Shown here one piece after another: positions 6,495 to 13,456 of a stretch of DNA of 23,658 bases. The first letter of the stretch is position 1; every line of letters starts with the position of its first letter. The notes under the pieces were generated by a model. The model searched no databases and had not been told where the DNA came from. It worked only from the letters and a program-made list of their open reading frames with translations. Source of the DNA: an uncultured Clostridia bacterium (GTDB lineage Bacteria > Bacillota > Clostridia > Lachnospirales > Anaerotignaceae); the NCBI GenBank assembly GCA_937919015.1, contig CALFPN010000023.1, positions 1 to 23,658 on the forward strand, in the 5' to 3' direction. The translations under genes were made by a program, and so were the position numbers.

Positions 6495-9104
6495 TTATAA
6501 ATAATTGGCAGGGTCTTGGTAAATCCCGTTCAGCTGGATTTCATAATGGCAATGGATACCAGTAGCCATTCCGGTTTTACCCATTCTCCCCAATATCTGT
6601 CCTTTTTCCAGCATTTCTCCTGATTCTACTTCCAAATTCGCAAGATGTGCATACAACGTTGTAAACCCATTCAAGTGATTGATTTTTACATAATTACCCT
6701 TTTCTGCATCAAACGCCGCTTCCATCACAACACCATTTGCAGTAGCATAAACCGGAAGATTCCCAGTTGCTGTAATATCAATGCCTGTATGTCTTCTCAG
6801 TGTGTCCTGCATTGCAAAAGGTGTGGTAACCGTTCTACTTGCTGTTGGATAACCAGAAGGAATATAACTCTGATCTGTTTCAGCGTTAGCATTTACAGTA
6901 ATATTCCAATGACCTTCTCTTGCTTCAACCACTTCGTAGTAGCCATCTTCTCTTTCTTTAAATACAGCAGTATAGTATCTGTTATTACCGTGCATGTCTT
7001 CTGCAACGATCTTTTTCCACTCTTCTGCAGAAACTTTCTTCTGATCTTCACCGGGGCCACCTAAAAGGATCACGGAATCTTCAGAAACTTTCACATTTGC
7101 AGCAAATCCCAAGGGAAGTGCGAAAGAACCATTATTTGTTCTGCCCGTTCTGTCCTGAATGAAAATATGTCTGCTTGCAGTCATCGATCCTGTACTTGGA
7201 TTTACCTGAAAACTACAATACCATGCTCCTGTAGGCTTTACATCATAATCTCCTTCATAAGCAAAGCCATACTTCCCATCCTGCGAAATCAGTGGATGAT
7301 TCGTTTCCTGTCTATAAAGCATAATGGTTTCTTCATATACCGTATCTTCATAGATTTTCATAGCATCAGGCTGGATATCCATTACAAAACGCATATTTTC
7401 CTGTATGTTCTGCTGCTGATAATATTCCTTATAGAAAATCTCATAATAGGGATGTCCTGCTTCCTTTGCCCGTTTGATATATCCTGCTTCATCCGGATCA
7501 CGGAAAGGATTTCGATAAGACATTTTCATCCCAAAGTCTACGGTCACTCGTTCTCTTGTATCATCCAGTTTTTCTGTTGTTACAGACTGAATATCAAAAT
7601 CAAATCTTTCTAATTCATAAATATTCCATTTGCTTTCAGAATAAAAACCAACCACACTCTGATTCATAAAATCCCAGATGCCCTCATCCAATTCCACACC
7701 GGATTTAGAGCGAACAGGATGTACCTTGCCATCTTCCCAATAAATATTGGAACAGAAATGATCGACAACAACCAGCTTCCCATTTTCTTCCCCGAACCGC
7801 AGCAATTCCTTCATCACATACTGAGAAGGGCTGCTGTCCTCCATGGTATAGGTGATGATGGCTGTGCCTTCCTTCGCTTCCACTTCATAGGACATCACCC
7901 AAGGACTGCTCCAGCCGATGACATAATTCCAGTCATCCCCCAACGCGCCTTTCTGCTCCTCGATAAATGCTGCTTTACACGTTTCACTCATCATCTCATA
8001 GCGCGGTTTCCCATCGCGGGTCTCAAGGGCTTTTGCCCACGTTTCCGCCATGGAACGTATGCCTTCCACCAGGGCAACATCCGTCTGCGCCGAAACGGGG
8101 TCACTGCCCCCATAGCTGACCAGACAGCCGCAGCTCAGTGCCAGCACCAGCGTCATGGCCACCAGAGCCATCCCTTTTTTTCTCCGCTTTCCGTTCATGA
8201 TCTCCACCAACCTTTCCTGCAATGCCCGTTTCCCATCGGTGAAACAGGTGGTCAATGCCGCCTGTCTCTGCAGTCCCCGTTCTGCTTCCTGTAAGATCAT
8301 CAGGCTGTACGCCTTCCGATATGCCATATCTTTTTCTTTTACTGCTTCCCCATCGCAGGAAATTTCCAAATCTCGATTTGCCCGCTTCGCCATCAGCCAC
8401 ACAAGCGGGTGGAACCAATGGATACTTCTTGCCAGAAGCAGCAGAAATTTATACCAGAGGTCCTTTCTCCGCCAGTGGATCAGCTCATGACGGAAAATCA
8501 TTTCCAGTTCCTGCGCGGTGTATTCCTCATGGGGCAGATATATTTTCGTATGGAATAAACCTACTGCCATAGGCGTTTCCAAAGTAGGGCTGACTGCCAT
8601 AGGCGGCCGTTTTTCTCCTGCCTCTTTTTCATAAAATGCCGTTGTTTCTGGAGAAGGAGCTTTTTCCCAACGCCGCAGCAGCTTTCTCAGCTGCAGGGTA
8701 GAGACTGCCGCGGGCACCATAGAAAAAATCGCTCCGCCCAGCCAGAGGATAAACATCACCTGCAGCGGCGTAACCATCGTCACGGGTTCTTCCGTTTTCG
8801 TTCCCTCAGCCAAATTGACAGGTATTTTGGTTTCTTTTGCGGCGACATCCGATGCAGGCTCGCCCAAATCTACAGGTGTCCAGACCAACATAGTCTGTTG
8901 GGGGATATCCACCTGCAAAGGTGCTTTTTCCGCAGGAAGGGTGAAATTCCACGGAACCACAAGCCTCAACGCAATGACCAGCCAGACAAAATACGAAAGC
9001 TTTGCCGTATACCGCTGCGATATTTTTGGCAACAGCCAGAGGAGAAGCGGCAGGATCGGTGTCATCCAAAGGCTGATTTTCAGATACTCCAAAAAGATCG
9101 TCAT
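6495..9104 (-). CDS. BlaR1-type M56 metallopeptidase fused to an M23 endopeptidase
   Basis: The start at 9104 (869 aa) is preferred: GGGGGTGAG lies 3 bp upstream, and blaI ends 4 bp before it. A longer frame from 9131 lacks a binding site. The N-terminal 330 residues look like BlaR1: membrane helices at about 8-28, 36-52 and 112-132, the zinc site HELIH (206-210), LEISCDGEAV (247-255), and a last hydrophobic segment at about 311-328. A roughly 440-residue extracellular part of unclear fold follows. Residues 772-869 form an M23 peptidase domain with HTGID (H772, D776), H820 in LYAHL and the HCH triad (H851, H853). M23 enzymes cut peptidoglycan cross-bridges. It probably senses wall stress and inactivates the BlaI-type repressor; direct lytic activity is inferred. 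Confidence 0.9.
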   Translation of the reverse strand: MTIFLEYLKISLWMTPILPLLLWLLPKISQRYTAKLSYFVWLVIALRLVVPWNFTLPAEKAPLQVDIPQQTMLVWTPVDLGEPASDVAAKETKIPVNLAEGTKTEEPVTMVTPLQVMFILWLGGAIFSMVPAAVSTLQLRKLLRRWEKAPSPETTAFYEKEAGEKRPPMAVSPTLETPMAVGLFHTKIYLPHEEYTAQELEMIFRHELIHWRRKDLWYKFLLLLARSIHWFHPLVWLMAKRANRDLEISCDGEAVKEKDMAYRKAYSLMILQEAERGLQRQAALTTCFTDGKRALQERLVEIMNGKRRKKGMALVAMTLVLALSCGCLVSYGGSDPVSAQTDVALVEGIRSMAETWAKALETRDGKPRYEMMSETCKAAFIEEQKGALGDDWNYVIGWSSPWVMSYEVEAKEGTAIITYTMEDSSPSQYVMKELLRFGEENGKLVVVDHFCSNIYWEDGKVHPVRSKSGVELDEGIWDFMNQSVVGFYSESKWNIYELERFDFDIQSVTTEKLDDTRERVTVDFGMKMSYRNPFRDPDEAGYIKRAKEAGHPYYEIFYKEYYQQQNIQENMRFVMDIQPDAMKIYEDTVYEETIMLYRQETNHPLISQDGKYGFAYEGDYDVKPTGAWYCSFQVNPSTGSMTASRHIFIQDRTGRTNNGSFALPLGFAANVKVSEDSVILLGGPGEDQKKVSAEEWKKIVAEDMHGNNRYYTAVFKEREDGYYEVVEAREGHWNITVNANAETDQSYIPSGYPTASRTVTTPFAMQDTLRRHTGIDITATGNLPVYATANGVVMEAAFDAEKGNYVKINHLNGFTTLYAHLANLEVESGEMLEKGQILGRMGKTGMATGIHCHYEIQLNGIYQDPANYL

Positions 9105-9108
9105 TGGC

Positions 9109-9486
9109 TCACCCCCTTGTTTCCTGCTCAATGAAGGCTTTCAAATCTTTCAGTTCCTCTTTGGTTACAGAATGGTTTTCATATAAACACGCCACCAGAT
9201 CCCGCAGGGAACCCCCCGTCCATTTTTGAAAATAGCGGCGGCTGTCCTCTGCCAGATATTCCTCCTCCGTCACCAGCGGTTCATAATAACGGCTTTTCCC
9301 CTGCTTTTCCGTTGTCAAAAAGCCACGCTTCACCAATCTGCCCAGCAAGGTTTGCAAAGCAGACAGATTCCATGGACGTTCCTTCTGCAATTCGCCATGG
9401 ATGGCAACGGTGCTGATGGGTATGTCATTATGCCAGATGACCTGCATCACCTTCAGTTCCGTATCGGGTAATTTCAGTTTTTCCAT
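9109..9486 (-). CDS. BlaI/MecI/CopY-family transcriptional repressor
   Basis: The 125-residue protein is a winged-helix repressor (about residues 5-75) with a C-terminal dimerisation region. LPDTELKVMQVIWHND at the N-terminus and SALQTLLGRLVKRGFL are hallmark BlaI/MecI stretches. In the family, the dimer sits on TACA/TGTA palindromes until cut by a BlaR1-type protease. AGGTGA precedes the ATG. It is the first gene of a two-gene operon with the M56-M23 peptidase, 4 bp apart. Two palindromes of this type lie directly upstream, so autorepression is strongly suggested. No beta-lactamase gene is next to it, so the target may be the wall peptidase itself rather than antibiotic resistance. Confidence 0.93.
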   Translation of the reverse strand: MEKLKLPDTELKVMQVIWHNDIPISTVAIHGELQKERPWNLSALQTLLGRLVKRGFLTTEKQGKSRYYEPLVTEEEYLAEDSRRYFQKWTGGSLRDLVACLYENHSVTKEELKDLKAFIEQETRG

Positions 9487-9501
9487 CTTTTCACCTCATT
9501 T

Positions 9502-9519
9502 CACAGACAGATGTATGTT
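9502..9519. promoter_or_regulatory. Putative BlaI operator 2 (imperfect)
   Basis: CACAGACAGATGTATGTT, an 18-bp site whose right half is identical to operator 1 and whose left half matches at 6 of 8 positions. Its centre is 29 bp from operator 1, nearer to the start codon. Confidence 0.6.
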
Positions 9520-9530
9520 TTCTTATCTAT

Positions 9531-9548
9531 AACATACACTTGTATGTT
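9531..9548. promoter_or_regulatory. Putative BlaI operator 1 (perfect palindrome)
   Basis: AACATACACTTGTATGTT: perfect 8-bp arms around a 2-bp centre with the TACA/TGTA core typical of BlaI/MecI sites. It overlaps the promoter's -10 and spacer. Confidence 0.75.
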
Positions 9549-9559
9549 TCAAATGTCAA
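9531..9559 (-). promoter_or_regulatory. Promoter of the blaI-like/M56-M23 operon
   Basis: Minus strand TTGACA (9559-9554), a 17-bp spacer and TATGTT (9536-9531). The -35 is a perfect match. Operator 1 covers the -10 and half of the spacer, so a bound repressor would exclude polymerase. Confidence 0.65.
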
Positions 9560-9564
9560 TAAAA

Positions 9565-9600
9565 AACTCCTGCTTCAGAAAATCTTAAGAAACAGGAGTT
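9565..9600 (-). terminator. Terminator of the carbonic anhydrase gene
   Basis: Stem AACTCCTG (9565-9572) with CAGGAGTT (9593-9600), a 20-nt loop that can pair further (CTTC with GAAA), and a T-tract on the minus strand. It ends just upstream of the blaI promoter. Confidence 0.7.
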
Positions 9601-9610
9601 CCAAAATCAT

Positions 9611-10159
9611 TTAAATTGCACGGATCGCTCCGGTATGAGGGTCCATGATAAAGCCCAGCACTTCAATATCCTTGGGCAGGAGCGGATGTTCTGTGATGGC
9701 ATCCACGGTACTCTGCACAGAATCGTAAATATCGCCAAAACCTGTCAGCCACTGTTCCACGTTTTTCACATTGGCGTCCACATGGTCAATAGCCTCCTGA
9801 GAAACACCTCTTTCCAGCATTTTTGCAATCATTTTCTGAGGATCCAGCAAACGGCCGCCACAGTCATCGTGACCAATGACAATGACCGTATCCACACCCA
9901 GCTCATATACCGCTACCAGCAGAGAAAAAATCACACTGCCGTACGGATGCATCACACGGCCGCCGGCATTTTTGATCAGCTTCACATCGCCGTTTTTCAG
10001 CCCCAGAGCTGCAGGCAACAGCTCCGTCATGCGGGTATCCATGCAGGCCAGAATGGCGATCTTTCTGTCAGGATATTTGGTTGTGGCATATTTTTCATAT
10101 AAACCATGCTCAACAAACACACGGTTATATTCCAGCATTTTCTTTACAAAATCATTCAT
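9611..10159 (-). CDS. Beta-class carbonic anhydrase
   Basis: The 182-residue protein interconverts CO2 and bicarbonate in the cytoplasm, which supplies bicarbonate to carboxylases. Zinc ligands of the beta class are clear: C39 in ACMDTR (with the D41-R43 dyad), H97 and C100 in GHDDCGG. NAGGRV (64-69) is the conserved active-site loop. The length fits the short bacterial clade of about 180-190 residues. GAGGTGAT precedes the ATG. On the minus strand a TATAAT (10195-10190) about 31 bp upstream may be its -10, though no good -35 is seen. It lies downstream of the RNase P RNA gene with its own terminator. Confidence 0.94.
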   Translation of the reverse strand: MNDFVKKMLEYNRVFVEHGLYEKYATTKYPDRKIAILACMDTRMTELLPAALGLKNGDVKLIKNAGGRVMHPYGSVIFSLLVAVYELGVDTVIVIGHDDCGGRLLDPQKMIAKMLERGVSQEAIDHVDANVKNVEQWLTGFGDIYDSVQSTVDAITEHPLLPKDIEVLGFIMDPHTGAIRAI

Positions 10160-10230
10160 GAAATCACCTCTTATGTAAATCTTATCTCTATTATACTGTA
10201 TTTTTCAAAAACCGAAAAGATAAAATAAAA

Positions 10231-10256
10231 AAACCCCCGCCAAAAGGAAGGTGTTT
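10231..10256 (-). terminator. Imperfect terminator of rnpB
   Basis: On the minus strand AAACACCTTCC, loop TTTT and GGCGGGGGTTT form an imperfect stem followed by seven or more T, just past the RNA 3' end. Confidence 0.5.
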
Positions 10257-10269
10257 TCTTCTGATAAAA

Positions 10270-10619
10270 TGTGAGCAGCCCTGTAAGCCGGGTTCTGTTT
10301 TTCAGACAGCCATCTATCTTGGTCCGCTGTTACCAGCGGCATCATGCGACTTTTTCGAAACGGGACGAGCAGCCCCATGGTTTCTGTTTGTCTTGCTTCG
10401 GGTGGGGTTTACAGGGACCCGAGACATTACTGCCCCGGCGGTGAGCTCTTACCTCACCTTTCCATCCTTACCAGCCAAAGACTGGCGGTCTATTTCTGTT
10501 GCACTATCCTTAGAGTCGCCTCCACCGGCCGTTAGCCGGCACCCTGCTCTGCGAAGCCCGGACTTTCCTCACTGACGTAATACGAAGTATTGCGAGCGCG
10601 ACTGTCCAGACTACTCACG
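10270..10619 (-). ncRNA. rnpB: RNase P RNA (catalytic subunit)
   Basis: Read on the minus strand, the region contains the conserved core of bacterial RNase P RNA. Features are GAGGAAAGTCCGGGCT near the 5' end (P4 and CR-I), AGAGCAGGGTGCCGG, GGCGACTCTAAGG, and ACAGAACCCGGCTTACAG near the 3' end (CR-V and P4 partner). The ends pair as helix P1: GTGAGTAGTC (about 10618-10609) with GGCTGCTCAC (10280-10271). Length of about 350 nt is normal. It processes the 5' ends of tRNA precursors together with RnpA. The ends are set by P1 and by the promoter, so they are accurate to a few bases. This is the only content of the 490-bp gap between the carbonic anhydrase and nucleoside kinase genes. Confidence 0.95.
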
Positions 10620-10626
10620 AGTCAAC

Positions 10627-10655
10627 ATTATAAATCAAATTATTTTTCTTGTCAA
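10627..10655 (-). promoter_or_regulatory. Consensus promoter of rnpB
   Basis: Minus strand TTGACA (10655-10650), exactly 17 bp, then TATAAT (10632-10627): a perfect sigma-A consensus, starting transcription near 10620. The -35 overlaps the TGA stop of the upstream nucleoside kinase gene. Confidence 0.85.
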
Positions 10656-12313
10656 ACCTTGAAACAACTGCCGCCTACAAATTCCTTGATGAGGGAATTA
10701 TTTGGAATCTCCTTATCCGGTGCCGCCAAAAAATAACTAAGAAACTTGATTAACCGATTTGCTGTCACATATTCCGGCATGGAAGGGTCGATGGCAAACA
10801 GCTGCGGTTCTGCATACTGCTTCAGCACGCTCAGCTCATACAGCGTGGCAGAATTGAAGATTGCATCGGCATTTTCCTGAAAAGGGAAAATATTGTCTTC
10901 TTCTCCCTGGGTCACATCGTTCCATGTGGAAATGGTCAGTCTTGCATCTCTGCCGCGGAACTGATGATCCCGCACCATACGGCGAAGCATTCTGCTGTCA
11001 GAGGTGGAAATGCGGTTATGGTCATCGATATTCAGCTGGGTGATGGCACTGATGAAAATCTTGAATTTGTTTTCTGCAGGAATTTCTTCTGTCAGGCGGT
11101 CGTTCAGACCATGAATCCCTTCCATAACCAGAACTTCTCCTTCGCCCAGCTGTACAAAATCACCCTTATATTCTCTCTTACCTGTCATGAAGTTATAGTA
11201 AGGCAATTCTACCCTTTCCCCTGCAATGATCTTTTTCAGGTCACTATTCAAAAGAGGCAGATCAAGAGCTTCTATCACTTCAAAATTCTTCTTGCCATTT
11301 TCATCTACAGGCGTATCCTCTCGGTTCAGGAAATAGTCATCCAGAGAAACCTTATGGGGTTTTACGCCCAGAGCCTTCAACTGGATACTCAGACGATTGG
11401 CAAAGGATGTTTTCCCCGAGGAGGAGGGGCCTGCAATCAAAACGACCCGCACTTTATCCATCCTCTGATGGATCTGGTCTGCAATTTCCGCGATTTTCTT
11501 TTCATGGAGGGCTTCGTTGATACGAATCAGCTCGCCAAAGTTCCCCTGTACGATGGTATTATTCAGTTCCGCCACATTGGAAACGCCCATCAGCTGGCAC
11601 CAACGCATCTGTTCCATGAAAACATTGCTGATTTTTTCAGGCATCTGCAAGGGCAGCAATTCTGCGGGGTTTTCGGGGTCAGGGAAACGCAGCAGAAAAC
11701 CTTTCTGATGGGCAGCCAAACCAAACAGCTTCAGGCAGCCTGCAGAAGGGGGCATATAGCCGTAAAAATAATCATAAAAACCTTCCAGTTCATACATATT
11801 TACATGAGACGCACGGCGAAAACGGAACAGCTCCGCCTTATCCTGCATCCCCTGTTTTTTCACCACTTCGATGGCTCTGTCCTTACGGAAGATCTTTTTT
11901 CGGATGGGCAGGTCTGCTGCCACATATGCCTGCATTTTTTCTTCCAGTTGCCGCAGAAGAGCTTCATTGATTATGACCGCAGGGTTTCTGATCTCACAAT
12001 ACAGATTCCCGCGGAGGGAATGTTCAATGACAACCTGGGCCTGTTCCCCCAGAATATCCCTTGCCGCCTTAACCAGCAGAAAAGATACCCCACGGTGATA
12101 TACCCGCATCCCTTCTTCATATGTCAGATCAAGAAAGGTGATATCATCAGCCTCCTTGATTTCATAATCCAGTTCTTTCAAGTCATTGCCCTGCTTCGCC
12201 AGCAGGATGGCAGAGGAAAATTCGCCCTGAAATTCCCTTGCCAGTTCACCGAAGGTCATCCCTTCTCTGATCTGCATTTCTCTGCCCATGACATTCCATT
12301 TGTTTCTTTCCAC
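10652..12313 (-). CDS. Nucleoside kinase: TGS/tRNA-SAD-like N-terminus fused to uridine kinase domain
   Basis: The start chosen is GTG at 12313 (553 aa), because AAAGGAGG lies 8 bp upstream. An ATG twelve codons earlier would place that site inside the gene. The first 60 residues (MQIREGMTFGELAREF and on) look like a TGS domain. The next section (YHRGVSFLLVKAARDILG) resembles the editing/SAD region of threonyl-tRNA synthetase without its synthetase core. The C-terminal half is a uridine kinase/phosphoribulokinase-type P-loop kinase. Its Walker A is GPSSSGKT (295-302), with VSLDDYFLNRED and VLVMEGIHGLND as the next family motifs. This architecture is known in Firmicutes as a putative nucleoside kinase; its substrate is not established from sequence. 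It ends on the rnpB promoter. Confidence 0.9.
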   Translation of the reverse strand: MERNKWNVMGREMQIREGMTFGELAREFQGEFSSAILLAKQGNDLKELDYEIKEADDITFLDLTYEEGMRVYHRGVSFLLVKAARDILGEQAQVVIEHSLRGNLYCEIRNPAVIINEALLRQLEEKMQAYVAADLPIRKKIFRKDRAIEVVKKQGMQDKAELFRFRRASHVNMYELEGFYDYFYGYMPPSAGCLKLFGLAAHQKGFLLRFPDPENPAELLPLQMPEKISNVFMEQMRWCQLMGVSNVAELNNTIVQGNFGELIRINEALHEKKIAEIADQIHQRMDKVRVVLIAGPSSSGKTSFANRLSIQLKALGVKPHKVSLDDYFLNREDTPVDENGKKNFEVIEALDLPLLNSDLKKIIAGERVELPYYNFMTGKREYKGDFVQLGEGEVLVMEGIHGLNDRLTEEIPAENKFKIFISAITQLNIDDHNRISTSDSRMLRRMVRDHQFRGRDARLTISTWNDVTQGEEDNIFPFQENADAIFNSATLYELSVLKQYAEPQLFAIDPSMPEYVTANRLIKFLSYFLAAPDKEIPNNSLIKEFVGGSCFKV

Positions 12314-12387
12314 TCTGCGCGCCTCCTTTTTATCTATTCGCTCAAACATCTACGGATCGTTCCGTGCTCCGCACTCTCGCAATCCTT

Positions 12388-12430
12388 AACCCATTCGAAA
12401 ATCACCTTTCGGCTTTTTTTCTCATGGGTT
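12388..12430 (-). other. Nested hairpin in the nif3-kinase intergenic region
   Basis: AACCCAT (12388-12394) pairs with ATGGGTT (12424-12430) around an inner hairpin CGAAA (12396-12400)/TTTCG (12407-12411). Other short stems flank it in the 174 bp between the genes. On the minus strand these are TTTCTGC-TT-GCAGAAA (about 12455-12470), GTGC-GGA-GCAC and ACGGA-ACGA-TCCGT near the kinase start. No T-tract follows, so this is not an obvious terminator, and no known riboswitch is recognised. Confidence 0.4.
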
Positions 12431-12487
12431 TGCGGGTCTTAAAGTCATGGTCTTTTCTGCAAGCAGAAAGTCCCTGACCTTTATCCC

Positions 12488-13456
12488 CTAGATGTTCCAA
12501 AATGTTTGCCCATTCACCTTGGAGCAAACCACTTCAATATCCCATCCGTTTTCTTTGGCCGCTTCTGTCAGTTTCTTCTGCAGCACAGGCACAATCAGCA
12601 CTTCGCTGGCGTAATGGGTCACATCCACCACAGCAATGCCTTTTTCCACCGATTCCTGGGCTTCATGATATTTGATATCGCCGGTCAGGTAGGCATCGCA
12701 GCCTTTTGCGGCCGCAAGGGAAGCAAAACTTACACCGGAACCGGTGCAAAGGCCCACTTTTTTCACCATTTTTTCAGGGTCACCCACCAGACGGATGGCA
12801 TCCAATCCCAGTTTTTCTTTCAGCATTGCCGCAAATTCCTTGAAAGGCACCGCTTCGGGCAGTTCCCCCATACGGCCGATGCCTTCTGGTTTCCCCTTCT
12901 GTTCCATGGGATAAATATCATAAGCCGCTTCTTCATAGGGATGAGCAGCAATCATGGCTTTCACCACACCATTCACTTTTTCTGCAGGCACGATGGTTTC
13001 CAGTCTGATTTCATCGGCAACTTCCAGTTTTCCCTGTTCCCCAAGGAAGGGATTTGTTCCTTCCAAAGGCAGAAAAGTTCCCTTGCCTGCTGCACCAAAT
13101 GTACAATGGGAATAGGCACCGATATGGCCTGCACCTGCGTCACACATAGCGTTTCTTACGGCATCTTCATGGCCCACAGGCACATATACCACAATTTTTT
13201 TGAAGGTCTGTGCCCATGTTTCTTCCAGCAGCTCCAGATTTTCCAGTCCTGCCAGTTCCGCCAGCACATCATTGGTGCCCCCTCCCACAATATCCAGATT
13301 GGTATGAGCGGAAAAAGCCGCAATGCCGTTTTCGATCAGATTATAAATCCGTCTGCCCAGTGCATTTTCTGTGGTAATGCTTTCGATTTTCTTGAACAGC
13401 AGCATGGGATGATGGGTCACAATCATTTCTGCGCCGATTTCCTTTGCTTCTTCCAC
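12488..13456 (-). CDS. Nif3-like dinuclear metal-centre protein (YqfO type), 5'-truncated
   Basis: The frame gives 322 residues from a GTG at 13456, but the first roughly 50 residues of a Nif3 protein are missing: it opens at EEAKEIGAEMIVTHHPMLLF, which is normally an internal segment. The metal ligands that remain are H15/H16 (THHP), H51 and D55 (SAHTNLD), and H281 and E285 (THYASE). Between them lies the extra PII-like domain that marks the roughly 370-residue YqfO form (KKIVVYVPVGHEDAV to AHPYEEAAYDIYPM). No ribosome binding site precedes the GTG, because upstream DNA is phage sequence. The gene is therefore probably broken at 13441-13457. The family is a conserved hexameric protein of unclear biochemical role. 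Confidence 0.88.
   Translation of the reverse strand: MEEAKEIGAEMIVTHHPMLLFKKIESITTENALGRRIYNLIENGIAAFSAHTNLDIVGGGTNDVLAELAGLENLELLEETWAQTFKKIVVYVPVGHEDAVRNAMCDAGAGHIGAYSHCTFGAAGKGTFLPLEGTNPFLGEQGKLEVADEIRLETIVPAEKVNGVVKAMIAAHPYEEAAYDIYPMEQKGKPEGIGRMGELPEAVPFKEFAAMLKEKLGLDAIRLVGDPEKMVKKVGLCTGSGVSFASLAAAKGCDAYLTGDIKYHEAQESVEKGIAVVDVTHYASEVLIVPVLQKKLTEAAKENGWDIEVVCSKVNGQTFWNI

Noticed and set aside
10964..12442. A 492-codon plus-strand frame
   Set aside because: It is antisense to the nucleoside kinase, shows the same Cys/Phe/Gln-rich shadow composition and has no family motif.
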